The position numbers were made by a program, and so were the translations under genes. A model generated the notes under the pieces. The model was not told the DNA's origin. It searched no databases and saw nothing but the letters and a program-made list of their open reading frames with translations. A stretch of DNA of 64,000 bases, taken from the NCBI RefSeq assembly GCF_011044175.1, contig NZ_CP049057.1, forward strand, positions 248,001 to 312,000, read 5' to 3'. Position 1 is the stretch's first letter; the number at the start of each line of letters is the position of its first letter. Shown here in pieces: positions 55,464 to 64,000 of the stretch. The stretch comes from Rasiella rasia (lineage in GTDB: Bacteria > Bacteroidota > Bacteroidia > Flavobacteriales > Flavobacteriaceae).

Positions 55464-56624
55464 ATGGAAAATCAACCTACATTAGATATTGTTATGCTTT
55501 CTACTTTTAACCGGGATGCTGGTGGTAGAGAAACTTGGCTTTATAACTTCCTTCCAGAACTTGCTAAACTCAAGTATTTTAATACAATACGATTGTTTGG
55601 GTTTAAAAGACCAGATCAAGAGAATTTTACAGAAGCGATTCAGCAATTAGACCCTAAAATTGAAGGTCGGCAACAGATATTTCCAATTCTTTTAGAAAAG
55701 GAAAAGTCGAAACTCCCTACAGTATTTGCGATGTTTAAGGAGTTCAAAAAATTTGTGAGACTTAGTAATCATGTTCCAAACCATGTTATGGCAATGGGCA
55801 TTTTAGAACTATGGATGGTATTAAAGCTGAAACGTTATAACAATGTAAAAAAGATAGTTTGGTTGCGAAGTATTTTTTCTCATGAAAAGGCTTATAGAAT
55901 TCCAAAACCTATTCGCAGTTTATTCTTAAAATACGAAATCAGCATGCTTAAAAAAGCCCATGTGGTTTTAGGTAATGGAGATGACATTAAGAATTTCTAT
56001 GCTTCTCATGGTATCAAGGTAAAGGTAGTTAAGAATGGTGTAGCTATGGCTCGCTGGGCGCTGCCTGAAATACCTCTTAAAGACACCATTCACATTGCTT
56101 ATGTTGGAAGGCTGAGTCAGGTGAAAGGAATTGAAGATTACTTATCACTAATAGAAAAAGTAAAAACAGGGAGTAGAGCAAAACAATTTACATTTCATAT
56201 TGTGGGCAATAACGACAGCTATGCGGAGCAAGTTGATAGTTTAGTGCAAAAAGGATATGTTGTTAATCATAATATGATACCTAATAACGATTTGCCTAAA
56301 TTTATGGAGAAAATCGATGTATGTGTCGCTTTGACCTATGCTTCTGAAACGGGCGGGGGTGGAGGAACCTCAAATGCCATGATGGAACAAATGGCGGCAG
56401 GTAGAATTATTTTAGCTTGGAATAATAGAATTTTTGATCAGTATTTAAACACAGACAATGCATATTTAGCTGAACAATACAATGTGACCGAATTAGAATC
56501 ACAACTGTTGGCAATCATTCACGATAAAACGCTTGCAAAACAGAAAGCTTATAAGGCATTAAAGACTATTGAACCTTATAGTTATTCGCTCAATGTTGCT
56601 AAATTTTTGGCTGCTTTAAAATAA
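55464..56624 (+). CDS. Family 4 glycosyltransferase
   Basis: 386 residues with a GT-B layout: acceptor half 1-190, donor half with IAYVGRLSQVKGIEDYL (about 213) and a Gly-rich ETGGGGGTSNAMMEQMAAG loop (about 293-311) in the place of the usual EGFGxxxxEAMA motif. A retaining GT4-type enzyme; donor and acceptor unknown. First of four GT4 genes in this block. Confidence 0.82.
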   Translation: MENQPTLDIVMLSTFNRDAGGRETWLYNFLPELAKLKYFNTIRLFGFKRPDQENFTEAIQQLDPKIEGRQQIFPILLEKEKSKLPTVFAMFKEFKKFVRLSNHVPNHVMAMGILELWMVLKLKRYNNVKKIVWLRSIFSHEKAYRIPKPIRSLFLKYEISMLKKAHVVLGNGDDIKNFYASHGIKVKVVKNGVAMARWALPEIPLKDTIHIAYVGRLSQVKGIEDYLSLIEKVKTGSRAKQFTFHIVGNNDSYAEQVDSLVQKGYVVNHNMIPNNDLPKFMEKIDVCVALTYASETGGGGGTSNAMMEQMAAGRIILAWNNRIFDQYLNTDNAYLAEQYNVTELESQLLAIIHDKTLAKQKAYKALKTIEPYSYSLNVAKFLAALK

Positions 56625-56631
56625 ATTTAAT

Positions 56632-57690
56632 ATGAAAGTGCTTCACGTCATAAATTCTTTAGCAGCTGGAGGAGCAGAGAAGTTAGTTTCTGAGCTAACA
56701 TCTGCACTTTCTGAAACGTGTGAAGTAAGCCTATTTACATTTCAAAATTCTCAAGATATATTTCGAGAGAATTTGGGGGGCAATGTGCATTTTTATTCTG
56801 TTGCTGAAGGAGGGTTTTTCAGCATAAAAAAATTGAGAGTACTATCCAAGCTAATAAAGCAGCATGATGTAATACATGCCCATCTTTTTCCTACATTTTA
56901 TATAGTAGCATTCCTTTCGCTTTTCCGCAGAAGAAAAAAATTTATTTACACAGAGCATAACACACATAATAAGCGTCGAAAATGGTTTTTTTGGCTATTA
57001 GAAAAGTGGGTGTACGCTAGGTACAATACCATTATATGTATTAGTAAAGGAGTTGAAAAATCACTTCAAAATTGGATAGGGATAGCAACAAACACAAAGA
57101 TCATTACTAATTTCGTTGACCTTGAAAAAATCGCTGGAATATCAAAGAAAAAAACAATGCTTCCAGATGTATCGAATAGTGTGCCACTTGTTATGGTTGG
57201 TAGTTTTTCTGAACAAAAAGATCAAGAAACATTGGTAAAGACCATCTCTGTATTGCCAGAGCAGTATCTATTATTATTGATAGGTGACGGTCCTAAGCGA
57301 GTGTTCGTGGAAGAACAAGTAGCCAAATTGAAATTAACACAGCGTGTTTTCTTTTTAGGTATTCAAAAAGATGTAATTTCCATCTTAAAACATTGTAAAT
57401 ACGGTATATTATCGTCAAATTGGGAGGGTTTCGGCATCGTAGCGTTAGAATATATGGCGTCAGGGCTTATAGCATTAGGCACAGATGTTAGTGGCTTAAA
57501 TGAGGTTATACGAGTTAAAGAAAACCTGTTTACAGTTGGAAATCATCAACAATTAGCCAACAGAATAGTAGCTATTGAAACTAATGAAGGACTAACAAAG
57601 ACAATAGAATCGAAGCAAAATAGTCTAATTTTAGATTTTGATATTGCTGCGTCAGTAAAACAACATTTAGAAGTTTATAAACTATCATAA
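56632..57690 (+). CDS. Family 4 glycosyltransferase (paralogue of the gene at 58883)
   Basis: 352 residues. MKVLHVINSLAAGGAEKLV start, YTEHNTHNKRR in the acceptor half, and SNWEGFGIVALEYMASG (about 264) with the EGFG..xE donor motif. The start and acceptor half are plainly similar to the protein at 58883, with the Wzy-like gene between them, so the pair arose by duplication. Seven bases after the preceding GT4. Confidence 0.9.
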   Translation: MKVLHVINSLAAGGAEKLVSELTSALSETCEVSLFTFQNSQDIFRENLGGNVHFYSVAEGGFFSIKKLRVLSKLIKQHDVIHAHLFPTFYIVAFLSLFRRRKKFIYTEHNTHNKRRKWFFWLLEKWVYARYNTIICISKGVEKSLQNWIGIATNTKIITNFVDLEKIAGISKKKTMLPDVSNSVPLVMVGSFSEQKDQETLVKTISVLPEQYLLLLIGDGPKRVFVEEQVAKLKLTQRVFFLGIQKDVISILKHCKYGILSSNWEGFGIVALEYMASGLIALGTDVSGLNEVIRVKENLFTVGNHQQLANRIVAIETNEGLTKTIESKQNSLILDFDIAASVKQHLEVYKLS

Positions 57691-57703
57691 AGAGATTATT
57701 TAA

Positions 57704-58879
57704 ATGCTAGACATTGGCATCATAATTATACTTATTCTATTGGGGTTTCAGTTTAAGAACTTCTTTAAAGGTACTTTTTCATCTTATGATAAGAAGATCC
57801 TAAATTATTTATGGATGTACCATTTATTGTTTGCAGTGCTCTTTTATTTTTACGTAAATCAGGCGGGAGGAGATGCTAAAAATTACTGGTTTACCGTTAA
57901 AGAAAATCTAGATATTGGAATTATTGATTATATAGAATTGGGCTTTGGAACGTATTTTATGTACGCCCTAAATTACTTACCAAGTGGAGTGATGGACCTC
58001 ACTTTTTTTACAGGCTCAATTTTTTATGCACTCATTGGATATTTTGGCTTTGTCTATCTGTACATCGTCTTTAAGGAACGTATTAAATACAATACTTATA
58101 TTTTCAAAATCCCATTATTTCCTACTATATTATTTCTGCCAAATTTGCATTTCTGGTCCTCTAACGTTGGGAAAGATACCCTCCTGTTTTTTTGTATTGC
58201 ATTACTATTTTATGCTATTAAAAGTCCAAAACAACATATTTGGAAAATTTTATTATCTCTAGGATTAGCATACTTGGTTAGACCGCATATTGCAGCCTAT
58301 TTAATTGCAGCCTTTGGTGTTGCGCTGCTATTAGACGCCAACTTAAAATTGTACAAAAAGCTTTTCATAATGGCAATTATAGTTGCTGGGTTTGCTTTAA
58401 TTTTTGATAGTTTAGTTGCTTATCTACGGATTGATAGTTTCGACATAGATACTATTATGAGTTATTCTGAAGATAAGGTAACAAAGCTTAGTCGAGACCA
58501 TACTGGGTCTAGCGTAGATATCTCAAGCTATTCATACCCATTGAAAGTGTTCACTTTTTTATATAGACCATTATTTATAGATGGCCTAAGTGCTTTCGGG
58601 CTGCTAGCTTCTTTAGAAAACTTAATTCTTATTATTCTTAGTGTTAAGCTACTATTAACCAATCCGTGGCGTTACCTAAAAAAAAGCAATTCATTTGTAA
58701 AAGCGCTCATCATCTTCTTTTTACTTGGAGCACTTACATTCTCATTAATTCTGGGTAACCTTGGAATTATGTTGCGTCAAAAAAACATGTTTATTCCAGC
58801 ATTATTATTTATCTGTCTTTGGACCTTTTCATATCATACAGAGGTAAAAACATCTAATCAAGTTACGCCCACAAATTGA
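57704..58879 (+). CDS. Wzy-like polysaccharide polymerase or EpsG-type membrane protein
   Basis: 391 residues with about ten membrane segments and a larger periplasmic-type loop near 250-270. No Pfam motif is certain; a short polytopic protein in the middle of a glycan locus with a flippase fits the repeat-unit polymerase role. Spacing of 13 and 3 bases to its neighbours shows operon membership. Confidence 0.7.
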   Translation: MLDIGIIIILILLGFQFKNFFKGTFSSYDKKILNYLWMYHLLFAVLFYFYVNQAGGDAKNYWFTVKENLDIGIIDYIELGFGTYFMYALNYLPSGVMDLTFFTGSIFYALIGYFGFVYLYIVFKERIKYNTYIFKIPLFPTILFLPNLHFWSSNVGKDTLLFFCIALLFYAIKSPKQHIWKILLSLGLAYLVRPHIAAYLIAAFGVALLLDANLKLYKKLFIMAIIVAGFALIFDSLVAYLRIDSFDIDTIMSYSEDKVTKLSRDHTGSSVDISSYSYPLKVFTFLYRPLFIDGLSAFGLLASLENLILIILSVKLLLTNPWRYLKKSNSFVKALIIFFLLGALTFSLILGNLGIMLRQKNMFIPALLFICLWTFSYHTEVKTSNQVTPTN

Positions 58880-58882
58880 TTT

Positions 58883-59977
58883 ATGAAAGTTCTGCACATT
58901 ATAAATAGTATGGCTACTGGCGGCGCGGAAAAATTACTGCATGATGCTATTCCAGCACTTAATAAAAGCGGAGTTACAACAGATTTATTGTTATTAAATG
59001 GGACAAGTCAGCCTTTTCTAAAAGCCCTTCAAGAGCATAATGATTTTAACATATATACACTTACTAAAGGAAGCGTATACAATCCGTTACTCATTATCAA
59101 AATCATACCGTTTTTGAGAAAGTATGATATTGCTCATGTCCATCTTTTTCCTGCCTTGTATTTTGTGGTCTTTGCTAAACTAGTCTCTTTTTCGAGAATA
59201 AAATTATTGTACACAGAACATAGTACCTCTAACAAAAGGCGAAATAATACCATTTTTAAATTATTCGATCGGTTCGTTTACCGCAGATACGAGTACATTG
59301 TTACAATTTCTACAGAGGTAAAACTCTTATTAAAAAAGCATCTTGGTAAAACTCAAGTTCAATTCAGAACCATAAACAATGGGGTTGCTATAGATTTCTT
59401 TGCGAATACTTTAAAATCGAAGAGGACTGATTTTGGGATTTCAAACGACACAAAAATAATTATTCATGTTGCGCGTTTTACGCATCAAAAAGACCAAGAC
59501 ACCCTCATTAGAAGTGTTTCGTACATTCAAGGTCCTGTTGTGCTATTGCTAGTAGGCGAAGGATATACAAAACCAAAGATGGAAGAGTTGGTAGAAACAT
59601 TAGACTTAAAAGATAAAGTACAATTTTTAGGAGTACGAACAGATGTAGCATCATTATTAAGCATGGCAGATGTAGCTGTTTTATCCTCTAACCATGAAGG
59701 TCTTTCACTGTCTAGTTTAGAAGCTATGGCTTCAGGAACCCCTTTGGTAGCATCAAATGTTACTGGACTTAAAAACTTGGTACACGGTGCCGGTGTATTG
59801 TTTCAGCATAAAGATGAAATAGACTTGGCAAATAAAGTCACTAAATTGCTTGCCAATCCGTCTTATTATACTGAAACTGTAAAAACTGGGCTAAAAAGAG
59901 TTTCTAAATTTACGTTAGAAGAAATGATCGTATCACACATCAACTTGTATGAAGAAGTATGTCTAGAGAAAAACTAA
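58883..59977 (+). CDS. Family 4 glycosyltransferase (paralogue of the gene at 56632)
   Basis: 364 residues; MKVLHIINSMATGGAEKLLHD, HVHLFPALYFVVFAKL, YTEHSTSNKRR, and NHEGLSLSSLEAMASG as the donor-binding motif. Same family as the gene at 56632. Its end overlaps the next gene by 19 bases, so the two are translationally coupled. Confidence 0.9.
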   Translation: MKVLHIINSMATGGAEKLLHDAIPALNKSGVTTDLLLLNGTSQPFLKALQEHNDFNIYTLTKGSVYNPLLIIKIIPFLRKYDIAHVHLFPALYFVVFAKLVSFSRIKLLYTEHSTSNKRRNNTIFKLFDRFVYRRYEYIVTISTEVKLLLKKHLGKTQVQFRTINNGVAIDFFANTLKSKRTDFGISNDTKIIIHVARFTHQKDQDTLIRSVSYIQGPVVLLLVGEGYTKPKMEELVETLDLKDKVQFLGVRTDVASLLSMADVAVLSSNHEGLSLSSLEAMASGTPLVASNVTGLKNLVHGAGVLFQHKDEIDLANKVTKLLANPSYYTETVKTGLKRVSKFTLEEMIVSHINLYEEVCLEKN

Positions 59978-61119
59978 TACGAATTACAACCATACCCTTG
60001 TCACTCGAGAAATTACTCGAAGGACAACTTGGTTATATGCAACAGTTTTTTGATGTCACTGGTATTGCGGCAGAAAAAGAGCGCCTAGAAAAATATGGCG
60101 CTAACGAGGGCGTAGCAACTCACCACATTGCGTTAACAAGAGAAATTACACCTATTAAAGACCTTAAAGCAGTTTATAAACTCTATACGTTTTTAAGAAA
60201 AGAACGTCCCGCAATCGTACATACCCACACACCAAAAGCAGGAATTGTTGGGATGATGGCTGCTTATTTTGCCAGAGTACCAAATAGATTGCATACCGTC
60301 GCTGGCTTACCGCTGTTAGAGGCAAGCGGATTTAAACGTATTGTGTTAAATGCCGTTGAAAAACTAACGTATCGTTTTGCAACAGGTGTTTATCCAAACT
60401 CTAATGGATTACGCCAAATTATTATTGAAGAAAATTTTACCAGCCCAACTAAACTTAAAGTTTTAGGCCAAGGAAGCTCTAACGGAATAGACACAAGTTA
60501 TTTTTCTTCGGAAATATTCACCGAATCGCAAAATATTCAGAAACGGAAGGAATTGAACATTCCTGATGACGATTTTGTGTTTGTCTTTGTAGGTCGCATA
60601 GTTAGGGATAAAGGCATTAACGAGCTAGTAGAAGCCTTTGCTAGGGTGCAACGAAAACACCCAAACTGTACACTACTACTAGTAGGGCCGTTTGAAGATG
60701 ACTTAGATCCTGTTTCCGAAGAAACCAGAACTACAATCAACACACATCAAAAAATTATAACGGTGGGATATCAAGCAGATGTGCGTCCTTTTTTTGCTAT
60801 TAGCAATGCCTTAGTTTTTCCTAGTTACCGTGAAGGATTCCCAAATGTAGTAATGCAAGCAGGTGCCATGGGACTTCCAGCCATAGTTAGCAACATAAAC
60901 GGATGTAATGAAATTATTTCTGAAAGCGTTAATGGTTTCATCGTAGAACCAAAACAAATTACCCCATTAGAAAATGCCATGACTACCGTTTTAACAGATA
61001 AGGCGAAATATAAAACCTTACAAAGCAACGTTAGAGCAGAAATTGTATCACGTTATGAGCGAAAACATATGTGGCAATTATTACATCAGGAGTATAAAGA
61101 ACTATTGAAAAAAAACTGA
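59959..61119 (+). CDS. Family 4 glycosyltransferase, PglA-like
   Basis: 386 residues. The acceptor half has HTHTPKAGIVGMMAAYFARV and HTVAGLPLLEA, wording close to PglA-type enzymes that add the first sugar onto undecaprenyl-diphospho-bacillosamine. Donor half: FVGRIVRDKGINELVEAF and SYREGFPNVVMQAGAMG. The gene stands just before pglC, pglD and pglE, which supports a role as the second-sugar transferase, though the donor is not fixed. Confidence 0.82.
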   Translation: MSREKLIRITTIPLSLEKLLEGQLGYMQQFFDVTGIAAEKERLEKYGANEGVATHHIALTREITPIKDLKAVYKLYTFLRKERPAIVHTHTPKAGIVGMMAAYFARVPNRLHTVAGLPLLEASGFKRIVLNAVEKLTYRFATGVYPNSNGLRQIIIEENFTSPTKLKVLGQGSSNGIDTSYFSSEIFTESQNIQKRKELNIPDDDFVFVFVGRIVRDKGINELVEAFARVQRKHPNCTLLLVGPFEDDLDPVSEETRTTINTHQKIITVGYQADVRPFFAISNALVFPSYREGFPNVVMQAGAMGLPAIVSNINGCNEIISESVNGFIVEPKQITPLENAMTTVLTDKAKYKTLQSNVRAEIVSRYERKHMWQLLHQEYKELLKKN

Positions 61120-61129
61120 AAAAACAACA

Positions 61130-61738
61130 GTGTATAAAAATTTTATAAAACCTTTCCTAGATATAGTAACAGCTGCCTTTGCGTTTTTGTTACTTCTGCC
61201 TGTCTTTATAATGACGATGCTAGTGTTAGCTATTGTTAATAAGGGAAATCCGTTTTTTGTGCAACGTAGACCAGGAAAAGGAGAACGTATTTTTTCAATT
61301 TACAAATTTAGAACGATGTCTAATGCAAAAGATGCAGAAGGTAAATTACTTCCAGATGCCGTTCGATTAACACCTATCGGGAAACTTGTACGCGCAACTT
61401 CAATAGACGAAATACCGCAACTACTAAATGTTATTTTAGGACAAATGAGCATTGTTGGTCCTAGACCCTTACTACCTCAATACCTGCCTCTATACACCGA
61501 AAAACAACGTAGACGACATGAGGTAAAGCCTGGAATTACGGGATGGGCTCAAGTAAATGGACGTAACGCAATTTCGTGGGAAAAAAAGTTCGAAATGGAT
61601 GTCTTCTACGTAGAAAGAATTAATTTTGCGCTAGATATGAAAATTTTAGTACTAACCTTTTTAAAAGTAGTTGCAAGAAAAGATATAAACACTGAAGGAA
61701 CAGCAACTACAGAACCTTTTAAAGGCACACAAGAATGA
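61130..61738 (+). CDS. pglC: Undecaprenyl-phosphate glycosyl-1-phosphate transferase, PglC-like
   Basis: 202 residues, GTG start; a monotopic initiating transferase (membrane-entry helix about 8-33). Catalytic Asp-Glu pair in TSIDEIPQLLNV, plus KFRTM, GPRPLLPQYL and PGITGWAQVNGRN. The short length and the next two genes fit PglC, which moves diNAc-bacillosamine-phosphate to undecaprenyl phosphate. A different sugar phosphate is possible. Ends with a four-base overlap (ATGA) onto pglD. Confidence 0.85.
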   Translation: MYKNFIKPFLDIVTAAFAFLLLLPVFIMTMLVLAIVNKGNPFFVQRRPGKGERIFSIYKFRTMSNAKDAEGKLLPDAVRLTPIGKLVRATSIDEIPQLLNVILGQMSIVGPRPLLPQYLPLYTEKQRRRHEVKPGITGWAQVNGRNAISWEKKFEMDVFYVERINFALDMKILVLTFLKVVARKDINTEGTATTEPFKGTQE

Positions 61739-62346
61739 AAGATATTACTGTAATAGGTGGCGGCGGACACTGTTTTGCGCTGGTTGAGTTAATTCGATCT
61801 GGAGGGTTGTTTCGCGTTGTTAAAGTTGTAGATAAAACGCCTAAAGCTAAAACAATTCTTGACGTACCTATGTATGAGAGTACTGGTAAGGAAATTGAAG
61901 ATACACATATTGCAATTGCAATAGGCGACAATAAGATTCGAAAAATAATTGCTGAAAATTTAACTACAAACTGCCCTATTTTTATTCATGATTCTGCCGT
62001 TTGTTATCCGTCGGCTCAATTTGGAAAAGGTATTCAGGTATTACCAAACGCAGTGATAGATGCAGATGTTAGTATTGGTGACTTTTCAATTATAAATAAT
62101 AACGCAACAGTAAGCCATAACAGTAAAATTTCAGCATTTTGTCATGTTGCCATTGGCGCTGCTATCTCTGGAGGATGCACAATTGGAGAAGGGGTATTGG
62201 TTGGAGCGAGAAGCGTAATTTTGCCTAATATTTCCGTAGGAAAATGGGCTACTATTGGCGCTGGTGCTGTGGTAACTAAAGATGTGCCAAGTGGGGCTAC
62301 AGTTGTTGGGAATCCTGCAAAAATTATTAAAACAAACCATGAATAA
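61735..62346 (+). CDS. pglD: UDP-4-amino-sugar N-acetyltransferase, PglD-like
   Basis: 203 residues. N-terminal Rossmann-like part with VIGGGGHCFALVELI, then left-handed beta-helix repeats; the catalytic His is likely that of VSHNSKISAFCHV. It acetylates the 4-amino group made by PglE to give UDP-di-N-acetylbacillosamine. Coupled to pglC by ATGA and overlapping pglE by eight bases. Confidence 0.87.
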   Translation: MKDITVIGGGGHCFALVELIRSGGLFRVVKVVDKTPKAKTILDVPMYESTGKEIEDTHIAIAIGDNKIRKIIAENLTTNCPIFIHDSAVCYPSAQFGKGIQVLPNAVIDADVSIGDFSIINNNATVSHNSKISAFCHVAIGAAISGGCTIGEGVLVGARSVILPNISVGKWATIGAGAVVTKDVPSGATVVGNPAKIIKTNHE

Positions 62347-63469
62347 TAAAATCTACCTTTCTTCACCCCATATGGGCGGGACAGAACAAAAGTATGTCAA
62401 AGAAGCATTTGACCAGAATTGGATTGCACCATTAGGACCAAATGTAACAGGTTTTGAAACAGCTATAGAGTCTTATCTAGGAGGAGAAAACAAAGTTGCA
62501 GCCTTAAGTTCAGGAACTGCAGCCATACACTTAGGGCTTATCTTGTTAGGCGTCTCTAAAGGAGATGAAGTAATTTGCCAAAGTTTTACTTTTTCCGCCT
62601 CTGCAAATCCAATAGTATATCAAGGAGCAACGCCAGTGTTCGTAGATAGTGAGCAGGAAACATGGAATATGTGCCCAAAACATCTAGAGGAGGCAATAAA
62701 AGATAGAATTCGTAAAGGAAAAAAACCAAAGGCGATTATCGCTGTTCATCTATACGGCATGCCTTTTAATGTAGATGCAATACTAGCTATTGCCAATACT
62801 TACGAAATCCCAGTTCTAGAAGATAGTGCTGAAGCATTAGGAAGCACCTATAACGGACAAAAATGTGGAACCTTTGGCTCAATTGGTATTCTAAGCTTTA
62901 ATGGAAATAAAATTATTACAACCTCTGGAGGTGGAGCATTAGTTACAAAAGATAATGCGTTGAAGGAGCGCGCTATTTTCTTAGCAACACAAGCAAGAGA
63001 TAACGCACCCCATTATCAACATTCTAACATCGGGTATAACTACAGGCTTAGCAATATTTGTGCGGGAATTGGTCGTGGTCAAATGGAGGTGTTAGACAAG
63101 CATATAGAATTGCGAAGAGAAATGAACAAATTCTACACATCACTTTTTTCTAATCAGGAAGGGGTGTCTGTGTTTACAGAGCCAACTACAGATTATTTTT
63201 CTAATCACTGGTTAAGCTGTATCACCGTTACTCCAGAGACCGCAGGATTTACTGCAGAAGATATTCGTCTTGCTATGGCAGAAGACAATATAGAGTGCAG
63301 ACCATTATGGAAACCTATGCATTTACAGCCTATCTTTAAGGATGCTCCTTATTACGGAACGAATTTTGCTGAAACCCTCTTTGAGAACGGATTGTGTCTA
63401 CCGTCAGGTTCAAATCTTTCAGATGCTGAACGACAACGAATTAGGACGGCTTTAAGACCTTTCGTATAG
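62339..63469 (+). CDS. pglE: UDP-4-keto-sugar aminotransferase, PglE-like (DegT/DnrJ/EryC1)
   Basis: 376 residues from the ATG at 62339 (MNNKIYLSSPHM, the usual PglE-like start; an earlier in-frame start at 62282 lies inside pglD). PLP enzyme with Lys191 in SFNGNKIITTSGGG, LSSGTAAIHLGL and EDSAEALGS. It aminates the 4-keto sugar from PglF. Being the only sugar aminotransferase in the window, it might also be thought to serve the WlbA/WbpD pathway, but its start and position match PglE better. Confidence 0.87.
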   Translation: MNNKIYLSSPHMGGTEQKYVKEAFDQNWIAPLGPNVTGFETAIESYLGGENKVAALSSGTAAIHLGLILLGVSKGDEVICQSFTFSASANPIVYQGATPVFVDSEQETWNMCPKHLEEAIKDRIRKGKKPKAIIAVHLYGMPFNVDAILAIANTYEIPVLEDSAEALGSTYNGQKCGTFGSIGILSFNGNKIITTSGGGALVTKDNALKERAIFLATQARDNAPHYQHSNIGYNYRLSNICAGIGRGQMEVLDKHIELRREMNKFYTSLFSNQEGVSVFTEPTTDYFSNHWLSCITVTPETAGFTAEDIRLAMAEDNIECRPLWKPMHLQPIFKDAPYYGTNFAETLFENGLCLPSGSNLSDAERQRIRTALRPFV

Positions 63470-63477
63470 ATATTTCG

Positions 63478-63485
63478 TATATTTG
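63478..63485 (+). promoter_or_regulatory. Possible -7 promoter box before the pglF-like gene
   Basis: TATATTTG matches TAnnTTTG, 18 bases before the GTG at 63504. No upstream TTG fits, so it may only be chance in AT-rich DNA. Confidence 0.3.
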
Positions 63486-63503
63486 ACAAACCTATATACC
63501 CCT

Positions 63504-64000
63504 GTGAATAAATCTTCCAAAATATTAAGTAAACTCTTTGTTGGCGACAATAAATTACGGCTCTTAGACCAACGGTATTTACCACGTTGGATTGTTGTGT
63601 TAATTGATGTATTGTTATGCGGTTTGGCATTAGCTGTTTCTTATTTTATTTTGAGCGATACACGCATTGCCTTTCATGATGTTCTTTCCGTACCTGAGCA
63701 AATGCTTGTGATTTTGGCGGTGAATCTTACCTTCTTTTTTGTGTTTAAAAGCTATTCTGGCATTATTAGGCACTCCACATTTATAGATATCGTTAAACTT
63801 GCGTTTACGTCTATTTCAACCGCGGTAATTGTCCTTTTAGGAAATGAGATTTTTGCAGCATTAGAAGACCAAAAAATATTTCTAACGACCTTCATGTTGC
63901 TCTACATGTTCACTTCGTTTACATTTATGTTGTTCTTTAGAATTTCAGTAAAAGAAAGTTATACTTTTTTGCGAAATGCAGCACATAGCGAGAGCAAAAA
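63504..64000 (+). CDS. PglF/CapD-type polysaccharide biosynthesis protein (N-terminal membrane part, cut by window)
   Basis: Partial: about 165 codons from a GTG start at 63504 to the right edge. It shows four membrane segments and the stretch SYSGIIRHSTFIDIVKL, typical of the membrane domain of PglF/CapD/WbpM nucleoside-diphosphate-sugar 4,6-dehydratases. The catalytic SDR half lies beyond the window. Directly after pglC, pglD and pglE, so it should provide the first step of bacillosamine synthesis. Confidence 0.82.
   Translation, partial: MNKSSKILSKLFVGDNKLRLLDQRYLPRWIVVLIDVLLCGLALAVSYFILSDTRIAFHDVLSVPEQMLVILAVNLTFFFVFKSYSGIIRHSTFIDIVKLAFTSISTAVIVLLGNEIFAALEDQKIFLTTFMLLYMFTSFTFMLFFRISVKESYTFLRNAAHSESK

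Overview
The window looks like a chromosomal segment of a marine-type member of the Flavobacteriaceae (Bacteroidota). Supporting signs: low G+C, AT-rich intergenic gaps, promoter-like TAnnTTTG boxes, a Bacteroidota-style fused alpha/beta E1 dehydrogenase, a type IX secretion sorting domain, DUF4369/TlpA lipoproteins, 7TM-type AraC regulators, an HD protein with a Pycsar-effector-type membrane domain, and the UvrA and GlmM sequence styles. No rRNA, tRNA, CRISPR array, insertion sequence or phage gene was recognised. The species is not identifiable by eye.

Left part (1-15.2 kb): a partial RluA-family pseudouridine synthase, an esterase-like lipoprotein, a C1 peptidase divergent from menB, a truncated TPR gene that runs antisense into the menB 3' end, an erythromycin-esterase-like protein, a T9SS-secreted Asp-box propeller, two class-C-beta-lactamase-fold hydrolases, an AraC regulator and an S41 peptidase. 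After a 0.5 kb gene-free gap come asnB and a fused 2-oxoacid dehydrogenase E1 with a clear intrinsic terminator.

Middle (20-43.5 kb): mostly housekeeping and envelope genes: a voltage-gated ion channel with a Ca-channel-like filter, a barrel protein carrying a zinc-less M1-peptidase-like domain, a LOG-family protein, uvrA, gamma-glutamyltransferase, an ACP-phosphodiesterase-like protein, glmM, an LpxL-type acyltransferase, rhomboid, a TlpA-like lipoprotein, a large GAF protein, the HD-PycTM protein, and a 1242-residue phosphoesterase/outer-membrane-barrel fusion with a possible kinase-like middle domain.

Right part (43.5-64 kb): one long plus-strand locus for a sulfated surface polysaccharide or glycan. 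cysQ, a tandem-DUF2061 membrane protein, cysC, cysD and cysN form a PAPS-making and PAP-clearing module with no reductase gene. They are followed by a pyruvyltransferase, a GT2, a sulfotransferase and a Wzx-like flippase. A second block holds 3-acetamido-glucuronate-type sugar genes, an SDR epimerase, an acetyltransferase, four GT4 glycosyltransferases and a Wzy-like polymerase. It ends in pglC, pglD, pglE and the start of a pglF-like gene, pointing to a di-N-acetylbacillosamine-type initiating sugar.

Beyond genes, the octamer TTCCGAAG (reverse complement CTTCGGAA) was found by hand 21 times, in several reading frames and on both strands, far above a rough composition expectation of one to two. 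It is absent from 9.2-18.6 kb and 48.1-60.5 kb.
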